A stretch of 64,000 bases of DNA from an uncultured Myxococcales bacterium. Lineage in GTDB: Bacteria > Myxococcota_A > UBA9042. How positions within the stretch are numbered: the first letter of the stretch is position 1; the number at the start of each line of letters is the position of its first letter. The stretch lies in assembly GCA_903842345.1 (NCBI GenBank), contig CAIMLR010000035.1, positions 39,632 to 103,631 on the forward strand, read 5' to 3'. The position numbers and the translations under genes are program-made. Below the pieces are notes generated by a model that did not search any database, was not told where the DNA came from, and saw only the letters and a list, made by a program, of their open reading frames with translations. Below are positions 58,510 to 64,000 of this stretch, piece after piece.

Positions 58510-59955
58510 CTAGAACTGAAAATAGATGAAGGGGACAACTTCCGTTTCGGCCACGGCGGCCATGCCGACCGCGACGCCCACGAGCGCCAAACCTTGGACA
58601 TAGCCCGGAAGGGCCCCAAAGCGCAAACGCAAACGCTCCGGCCAACCGACCGGAAGCCAATGCCACGTGTAGGATGCCAGCAGAATCAGCCAAGTGCCAC
58701 GACTGACGTTCGCGAGCCCCCAACCCTGGGTCCACAGCGCGTTCCATACGTCGCCCGCGCCATGCAGGCTGGGCGCGCGGAAGAGCACGCGCGCGAGCAC
58801 GACGAAGTGGAACGTCAGCGCCACGCGCCAGACGACGCTCCAGCCGCGCAAACTCGCGTGAAACTCCGGCTTCTGGCGGCGGTGGAGCGTGCGGTTGACG
58901 GCGATCGCGATGCCGTGGATCAAGCCGTAGATCACGAAGGTCCAGTTGGCGCCATGCCACAGGCCGATGAGCACGAGCGTGATGATCGTATTGCGATGCG
59001 CCTTCCACACCGGGCCGCGCGAGCCGCCCAGCGGAAAGAAGACGTAGTGCCGAAGCCACGTCGACAGCGTCATGTGCCAGCGCCGCCAGAAATCCGCGAC
59101 GCTGCGGGCCTGGTACGGACGATGGAAATTCTCCGGCAACTGATAGCCGAGCAGCTGCGCCGAGCCGATGGCAACGTCCGTGTAGCCGGAAAAATCGCAG
59201 TAAATCTGCATGGTATAGGCGTACAGTGCGATCCACGTTTCTGCGGACGTGTAGAGGTTCGGGTGGCTGAACACGCGATCGACGAGGTTGACGGCGAGGT
59301 AGTCCGCGACAACGACTTTCTTGACGAGGCCGCGCGTGATGCGGAACACGGCGTCGCTGACCTGATCGGCGCTGAGCGTCGGGTGCGCGCGCAGTTGCGG
59401 CAGCAGCTTGTGGGCGCGAACGATGGGACCGGCGACGAGCTGCGGAAAAAAGGTCGAAAACACCAGAAAACGCAGGAAGTTGCGCTCGGCTGGGATCTCG
59501 CGGCGGTAGACGTCAATGCAGTAGGACATCGTCTGGAAAGTGTAGAACGAGATACCGACCGGCAAGATGATCTTGAACACCGGGATGACGACGTCGAGGC
59601 CGAGCGTCTGTGCGGCGGTGGCGAAGTTCTGCAGAAAGAAATTCAGGTACTTGAAGTAGCAGAGGAGCGTCAGGTTCATGCCGACGCTGGCAAAAAGCAG
59701 CACGCGACGGCGGACCTTGGCGGCGTCGGGCGTGCGCTCAAGCAGGCGCGCGACGCTGTAATCCCAGCAGGTCGAGCCGAGGATGAGCAGCAGGAACTTG
59801 GGCGAGATGCCCATCGTGACGCAGGCGGACGCGTAGAAGAGACACGAGAACGCGGCGATGAACGCGAAGCGCGCCGACTTCCAACGCACAAGCAGCCACG
59901 ACCCGAAGACCGCAACGGTGAGAAAATAGACGTAGAGAACGCTGTTGAAGAGCAT
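58510..59955 (-). CDS. MBOAT-family O-acyltransferase (AlgI/PatA-like)
   Basis: A 481-residue polytopic inner-membrane enzyme with about eleven helices. MBOAT marks: FPQLVAGPIVR, YCDFSGYTDVAIGSA, FWRRWHMTLSTWLRHYVFFPLGG, and catalytic His in IGLWHGANWTF. Known: AlgI/PatA-like members pass acetyl groups across the membrane to a periplasmic SGNH partner, here the next gene. ATG at 59953-59955. Upstream, the RdgC-like C-terminal gene ends only 15 bp before, so four genes on this strand may share a transcript. Confidence 0.93.
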   Translation of the reverse strand: MLFNSVLYVYFLTVAVFGSWLLVRWKSARFAFIAAFSCLFYASACVTMGISPKFLLLILGSTCWDYSVARLLERTPDAAKVRRRVLLFASVGMNLTLLCYFKYLNFFLQNFATAAQTLGLDVVIPVFKIILPVGISFYTFQTMSYCIDVYRREIPAERNFLRFLVFSTFFPQLVAGPIVRAHKLLPQLRAHPTLSADQVSDAVFRITRGLVKKVVVADYLAVNLVDRVFSHPNLYTSAETWIALYAYTMQIYCDFSGYTDVAIGSAQLLGYQLPENFHRPYQARSVADFWRRWHMTLSTWLRHYVFFPLGGSRGPVWKAHRNTIITLVLIGLWHGANWTFVIYGLIHGIAIAVNRTLHRRQKPEFHASLRGWSVVWRVALTFHFVVLARVLFRAPSLHGAGDVWNALWTQGWGLANVSRGTWLILLASYTWHWLPVGWPERLRLRFGALPGYVQGLALVGVAVGMAAVAETEVVPFIYFQF

Positions 59956-59970
59956 GGCGCTATTGCGGGA

Positions 59971-60483
59971 CTACGCCGCGACTTCCTGGACCCACGCGCG
60001 GAGCGCCTCGCGCACCGGCTCCCACTGGGCCTCGTCGCGCCGCAGGTTCACAAACGTCAGGTAGAGGGAATCGACGACGTTCTCAACCTCGTCCAGCAAC
60101 CGCAGCCGCTCTTCGGTCTTCATCGCGTCATCGCCCGCCATCAACGCGGGCAGTTTGACGCCGGCGTACGTCAGCGTTTCCGCATCCAGGCCGACTTCAA
60201 AGTGCCGCTCGCCCAGATCCAGCAGCAAGCGGGCGCGGGCGACCTTCTTGCCAACCCGCAGCGCCGTACGCGCTTCTTCCGTCTGCGACGGCGCATCCGC
60301 TGAGACCGTCGAGCCTTCGCGCACGTTGCCCGCGGACTCCAGCGTCAGGCGCTGACCGAATTCCACGCGCACGTTGCCGAGCTCCGGCACGGCGACAAAG
60401 CCGTTGTTGGTCTCACTGGCGAACCAGAGCCAGGTCAGGAACTCACGGCCCAGGAACGCAAACCGATCGCGGCTGTCTTGCAT
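59971..60483 (-). CDS. RdgC-like protein, C-terminal half as separate gene
   Basis: A 170-residue protein. FAFLGREFLTWLWFASE at the start and EARTALRVGKKVARARLLLDL look like the C-terminal half of delta-proteobacterial RdgC-like (recombination-associated) proteins. AGGAG precedes the ATG at 60481-60483. The N-terminal half is the gene immediately upstream, ending nine bases away. Both halves have their own ribosome sites, so this is a natural two-gene form or a recent split. Function: RdgC binds DNA and opposes RecA in enterobacteria; not proven here. Confidence 0.7.
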   Translation of the reverse strand: MQDSRDRFAFLGREFLTWLWFASETNNGFVAVPELGNVRVEFGQRLTLESAGNVREGSTVSADAPSQTEEARTALRVGKKVARARLLLDLGERHFEVGLDAETLTYAGVKLPALMAGDDAMKTEERLRLLDEVENVVDSLYLTFVNLRRDEAQWEPVREALRAWVQEVAA

Positions 60484-60492
60484 GGCCAACTC

Positions 60493-61116
60493 CTAGCGGC
60501 GAATCAGGTGAAAACGTTCGGGTTCCAAGCGGGCCAAGGCGTCGATGTCGTCTTCCTTCATCCCGCGCAGGGCCAGCAGCTTGAGCAGGCCAACCGGGTC
60601 CAGCTTGATCTCAAAGCTCTTCTCAAACGCGTCGATGAACTGCGCGGCAATCGCCTTGGACGTGGCCGCCAGCCGCACTTCGCCGGTCGACACGTTCCAA
60701 TCGATTTCAACAAGCTGCATTTTCGGCAAGGACCGCAGGCGGAGCTTCTTCTTCACGTCGAGCTTCAACTGGTCGCGTTCTTTCTTGCTGAGCTTGTCGC
60801 GGTTGAGCTTGACGCAGCGCTCGCGCTCTTCCCGGGTTGTCCAAGCCTTGAGCGTGACGTTGGGAATCCGCAAGGTGTCGATGCGCAGGCGGAACAGCAT
60901 GTGGCCGCCCGCGTCGAGCAGCGTCGGCGGCTCAAAGTTCGCCTCGAACGCGTCGTCAAAGCGGACCCAGCCGCGCTGGATCTCGACGTCCGTGCTCGGG
61001 TCGATCTCGTGAAACGCGTGGTTGTTCAGCGCGTCACAAAAACGCACCTCAAAGCCTTCGGGCAGGTCGCCCGATACGAAGCGCAAATAGCTGACTGTTC
61101 CTGCGACGATGCCCAT
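60493..61116 (-). CDS. RdgC-like protein, N-terminal half
   Basis: A 207-residue protein. SYLRFVSGDLP, HAFHEIDP, QRGWVRFDD then LNRDKLSKKERDQLKLDVKKKLRLRSLPK and VRLAATSKAIAAQFIDAFEKSFEI recall the RdgC-family core (GWV block, charged KK helix, late DAFE-like helix). GAGGAG precedes ATG at 61114-61116. No stop codon runs into the next gene's frame smoothly; a new ATG follows after nine bases, so fusion is not simply lost to one frameshift. Assignment rests on motif recall. Confidence 0.7.
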   Translation of the reverse strand: MGIVAGTVSYLRFVSGDLPEGFEVRFCDALNNHAFHEIDPSTDVEIQRGWVRFDDAFEANFEPPTLLDAGGHMLFRLRIDTLRIPNVTLKAWTTREERERCVKLNRDKLSKKERDQLKLDVKKKLRLRSLPKMQLVEIDWNVSTGEVRLAATSKAIAAQFIDAFEKSFEIKLDPVGLLKLLALRGMKEDDIDALARLEPERFHLIRR

Positions 61117-61295
61117 TCTGACTCGCTCCTCGGAAGGGCGGTTCTTCTAGACCGTGCGGCCATTCAAGTCAATCCGAGCAACCTTTTTGCCGTTCAAGGC
61201 AACACAACGCCGCCATCCGTTGCCGCCGATGCGATCGGCAGTTACACTACAGCCCCTTTCGCTCAGCCACCGGCTGGGCGCGCATTGGAGACGCC

Positions 61296-62606
61296 GTGAG
61301 CGCGAATATTTCCCTTCCTGAGAAGATCAACCAACGCAATGCCACGGTCGCCGTCGTCGGCTTGGGCTACGTCGGCCTCCCGCTCGCCACGCGCTGCGCG
61401 CAAGTGGGCTTTCCGACACGCGGTATCGACGTCCAGCAGGCGCGCGTCGATCGCATCAACGCCGGCGTTTCGGACATCGGCGATGTGCCTTCCGAGATGA
61501 TGGCGCCGCTGGTGACTGCCGGAAAGCTGAAGGCCTACACGACGTTTGAGATCGTGGCGGAAGCCGACGCGATCGTGATCTGCGTGCCGACGCCGCTGTC
61601 CAAGACCCGCGATCCGGACAACAGCTACATCATCCGCGCGCTGGACTCAATCGGGCCGTTCATCCGCAAGGGCCAGCTGTTTGTGCTGGAATCGACGACT
61701 TATCCGGGCTTCACCCGCGAAGTCATGGTGCCGCTGCTGGAGAAGGCTTCCGGCCTCATCGCCGGCAAGGACTTCCACGTCGCGTTCTCGCCCGAGCGCA
61801 TCGATCCGGGCAATGAAAAATACGGCGTCAAGAACACGACCAAGATCGTCGGCGGACTGACGCCGGAATGCGGCGCGGCGGTGCAGGCGCTCTACGGCAG
61901 CTTCATCGACACGGTGCGGATCGTCTCCAGCCCAGACACGGCGGAGATGGTCAAGCTGCTCGAGAACACGTTCCGCGCGGTGAACATCGGCCTCGTCAAT
62001 GAAGTCGCGCTGATGTGCAACAAGCTGGGCCTGAACCCGTTTGAGGTCATCGACGCGGCGGCGACAAAGCCGTTCGGCTTCATGCCGTTCTATCCGGGCC
62101 CCGGCCTGGGCGGTCACTGCATTCCGATTGACCCGCTGTACCTCTCCTGGAAGCTGCGCACGATGAACTATCAGGCGCGGTTCATCGAACTGGCCGACAC
62201 GATCAATACGGCGATGCCCGCGCACGTGGTCCAGCGCTGCCAGGATTCGCTCAATGAAGCGGGCAAGGCGCTCAAGGGCGCCAAGGTGCTGATCCTCGGC
62301 GTCGCGTACAAGCGCGACATCGACGATTACCGCGAAAGCCCGGCGCTGACGATCATCGATCTGCTGGAAAAGAAGGGCGCGCACGTCGAATACTACGACC
62401 CGCACGTGCCGAGCTACCGCGAGGACGGCCATTCGCGCAGCAGCGTTGCCAACCTTGCCAACCTTGAGCAGTACGACGTTGCCGTGATCACGACGGATCA
62501 CACGGCATTTGACTATGCGGACATCGCCAAGCGCGCGCGCATGGTCGTGGATACGCGCAACGCCACCAAGAAAGTGACGGCGCGCGCGAATATCCACCTG
62601 CTGTAG
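61296..62606 (+). CDS. UDP-sugar 6-dehydrogenase (UDP-N-acetylhexosamine type)
   Basis: A 436-residue NAD-dependent enzyme of the UDP-glucose/GDP-mannose dehydrogenase family, starting at GTG 61296. Marks: Rossmann VVGLGYVGLPLATRCAQVG, VPTPLSKTRDPD, ESTTYPGFTREV, FSPERIDPGN, and catalytic Cys in GLGGHCIPIDPLYLSWK. The pattern fits WbpA/WecC-like oxidation of UDP-N-acetyl sugars to uronic acids for surface polysaccharide. Co-directional with the flippase-like gene 11 bases later. Confidence 0.92.
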   Translation: MSANISLPEKINQRNATVAVVGLGYVGLPLATRCAQVGFPTRGIDVQQARVDRINAGVSDIGDVPSEMMAPLVTAGKLKAYTTFEIVAEADAIVICVPTPLSKTRDPDNSYIIRALDSIGPFIRKGQLFVLESTTYPGFTREVMVPLLEKASGLIAGKDFHVAFSPERIDPGNEKYGVKNTTKIVGGLTPECGAAVQALYGSFIDTVRIVSSPDTAEMVKLLENTFRAVNIGLVNEVALMCNKLGLNPFEVIDAAATKPFGFMPFYPGPGLGGHCIPIDPLYLSWKLRTMNYQARFIELADTINTAMPAHVVQRCQDSLNEAGKALKGAKVLILGVAYKRDIDDYRESPALTIIDLLEKKGAHVEYYDPHVPSYREDGHSRSSVANLANLEQYDVAVITTDHTAFDYADIAKRARMVVDTRNATKKVTARANIHLL

Positions 62607-62617
62607 ACCGCCTGCAC

Positions 62618-63727
62618 GTGACGGCAATCGCCCCGCATAGCGCGCCACCTGCCGCGCCGACCCGGACGTGGCTGCGTTGGCTCGTTGGCTTGGCCATCGG
62701 CGCGCTGTTCACGTGGGCATCGGCGCGCGCATGGCCGATGGAGAAGCTGTTCGGCGGCAAGATGGCGCTGGGCGATTTGCACGGCGCACTGAGCCTGTAC
62801 CTGCACGAGCGCGACTCCGAGATCGTGCTGTGGTCGGTCAAGCTCTGGTCGCTGGCGGCGTATTTCCTGATCCTGTCGACGATCCACTGGCTGCGCGTGC
62901 TGCGTCAGAAGCCGCTGCTGGCGCCGTATGCGGAAGTGCCGCTGGCCGAACTGAACCGCACCGGCGCGATCGGCTTCATGTCCGTGTTCCTGCTGCCGCT
63001 GCGGTTGGGCGAGTTCGTTCGGCCGCTGCTGTTGACCCGTGAAGGGACGACCCCGGCGGGCGGCGTGCCGTTTGGTGCGAGTCTCGCAAGCGTGGCGCTG
63101 GAGCGCGTGCTTGACGGCCTGCTGGTCTCCGCGCTGCTGTTTGCGGTGCTTGTCGGCGTGCCGGCGGCGACGATCGAGCGCTTTCCGCAGGTCCAAATCG
63201 GCGCGTGGGCGGCGCTCGGCGTCTTTGGCGGCGCGCTTGTGGCGCTGAGCTGTACGTTCCTGGCGCGCGAGTGGACCGTCCAGACGACCCGCCGCGTCGT
63301 CGGCAAGATCGCGCCCGGCCTGGCGGACAAGTTGATCGCGCTGCTGACCGCGTTCGTGGACGGCCTCAAGTTGCTGCAAAGCCCTTGGCACGTCGCGCAA
63401 TTCCTCGGCCTGACGTTCGTCTACTGGGCCATCCACGGCATTGGCATCTACACGATCGCCCACGGCTTCAACATCGACATCCCGATGAACGGCGCCTACG
63501 CGATGGTGGCGTGCGTCGTCGTTGGCATGATGATTCCGAATTCCCCCGGCAATGTCGGCAGCTTCTGGTATTTCCTGTTGTTGCCGGTTGGCCTCTGGGG
63601 CGTACGCAGCGACACACCGACCGCGATCGCCTTTGGCCTCGGCGTGTGGCTGATGCAGACGCTGCAGATCGTCACGTTTGGCGTCTGGGGCAGCTGGGCG
63701 GATGGCCGCGCGCATCGCCGCGCGTAG
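62618..63727 (+). CDS. Flippase-like membrane protein (LPG-synthase TM family)
   Basis: A 369-residue polytopic protein, starting at GTG 62618, with about eight helices. It belongs to the UPF0104/lysylphosphatidylglycerol-synthase TM-domain family: GAIGFMSVFLLPLRLGEFVRPLLL, ASLASVALERVLDGLLVS, and the late NSPGNVGSFWYFLLLPVG. Known: members move or build lipids or glycolipids. After the sugar dehydrogenase, inference is export of a lipid-linked sugar. No catalytic GNAT-like domain is attached. Confidence 0.85.
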   Translation: MTAIAPHSAPPAAPTRTWLRWLVGLAIGALFTWASARAWPMEKLFGGKMALGDLHGALSLYLHERDSEIVLWSVKLWSLAAYFLILSTIHWLRVLRQKPLLAPYAEVPLAELNRTGAIGFMSVFLLPLRLGEFVRPLLLTREGTTPAGGVPFGASLASVALERVLDGLLVSALLFAVLVGVPAATIERFPQVQIGAWAALGVFGGALVALSCTFLAREWTVQTTRRVVGKIAPGLADKLIALLTAFVDGLKLLQSPWHVAQFLGLTFVYWAIHGIGIYTIAHGFNIDIPMNGAYAMVACVVVGMMIPNSPGNVGSFWYFLLLPVGLWGVRSDTPTAIAFGLGVWLMQTLQIVTFGVWGSWADGRAHRRA

Positions 63728-63832
63728 TGGCGCCAGAGACCGACTGGCCAGCGACGACGGAAGTCTTTTTCCCGTCGGTGCGGAAAGTCGCGCGGCAAAC
63801 TTCTGGAACGCGCGAATACCTTCTTGCTGCGC

Positions 63833-64000
63833 ATGTCGGGCGCAGTGCTTCTCGTGCATCCGGGCGCGCGCCCGGGCACCCACGCGAAGCCCACATTCAC
63901 CAGGCCGGGCGGAGAACGGGACACAAGGACCCCGAACTCTGCCGAAGGGTGGGCGGCGCAGCGCGAGCTGCGGGACCGCATTGTGGAGCTGTGTCCGGCG
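63833..64000 (+). CDS. Possible partial ORF running off the window end
   Basis: From ATG 63833 the frame stays open to the last base (56 codons): MSGAVLLVHPGARPG..., ending RELRDRIVELCPA. It has no ribosome site and crosses a GC palindrome (63860-63875), so it may be chance. The 100 bp before it (63728-63832) hold nothing recognisable. No family match can be made. Confidence 0.25.
   Translation, partial: MSGAVLLVHPGARPGTHAKPTFTRPGGERDTRTPNSAEGWAAQRELRDRIVELCPA

Noticed and set aside
63860..63875. GC palindrome CCGGGCGCGCGCCCGG as a terminator
   Set aside because: No T tract follows and such palindromes occur by chance at this GC level; kept only as a note.

Overview
This window is high-GC (roughly two thirds G+C), densely coded bacterial chromosome. 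It suggests a Gram-negative relative of Myxococcota or the former Deltaproteobacteria. The evidence is many predicted lipoproteins with Asp/Ala-rich linkers, very long Cys-rich MopE-type and Dickkopf/EGF-type repeat lipoproteins, a B12-photoreceptor regulator of the CarH/LitR class beside a sigma factor, and an outer-membrane barrel-like protein. I see no rRNA, tRNA, insertion sequence, prophage or CRISPR array. The assignment is inference, because no phylogenetic marker could be searched.

Layout. Positions 1-1795 (-) hold a histidine kinase, cut by the window edge, whose extracytoplasmic sensor carries two CxxCH haem-c motifs. Positions 2099-6214 (+) encode a 14-repeat MopE-like lipoprotein. 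Positions 6664-7093 are a repeat island: a branched inverted repeat followed by about ten 21-bp tandem repeats abutting the VTC gene. Positions 7088-10604 (-) form the module DUF4956, CotH-like, VTC. Positions 10732-15790 (+) are a tight run: BrkB, QueD, a second PTPS-family protein, a DUF2723 membrane protein and a full-length eukaryotic-type PFK-2/FBPase-2. An 801-residue Cys-rich lipoprotein (-) and an ADP-forming acyl-CoA synthetase (+) follow. Positions 20775-24692 (-) hold a Cys-rich lipoprotein, a small conserved protein, an M15-like peptidase and DnaB.

Positions 24910-27192 hold a zinc-ribbon protein and then a light/B12 regulatory unit: sigma factor plus CarH-type regulator, preceded by four direct copies of CTGTTCA spaced 22, 22 and 20 bp, with further copies inside and after the pair. 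Positions 27190-32181 (-) hold an HTTM-type membrane protein with a partner and a eukaryotic-type IleRS. Positions 32254-36526 hold a class V aminotransferase, a radical SAM protein, an RMD1/DUF155 protein and a quinone-reductase-like MDR enzyme. Positions 36537-43205 are mostly envelope proteins: a Raf-kinase-inhibitor-like protein, lipoprotein cyclophilin, DUF3105, barrel protein, two secreted unknowns and a lipase. Positions 43405-51851 hold a formate/nitrite channel, two GT-C-like membrane proteins, an RlmI-type methyltransferase, glycerol kinase, DUF3109 and L31.

Positions 51981-63727 look devoted to surface glycan and envelope work: two SGNH hydrolases, an MBOAT acyltransferase, a YdcF protein, a UDP-sugar dehydrogenase and a flippase-like membrane protein. 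Interspersed are a radical SAM protein with a lysine-poor aminotransferase-like partner and an RdgC-like protein split over two genes.

The most notable items are the CarH/sigma operator array, the bacterial PFK-2/FBPase-2, the 21-bp repeat array that stays in frame with the VTC gene beyond its stop codon, and the dihaem histidine kinase.
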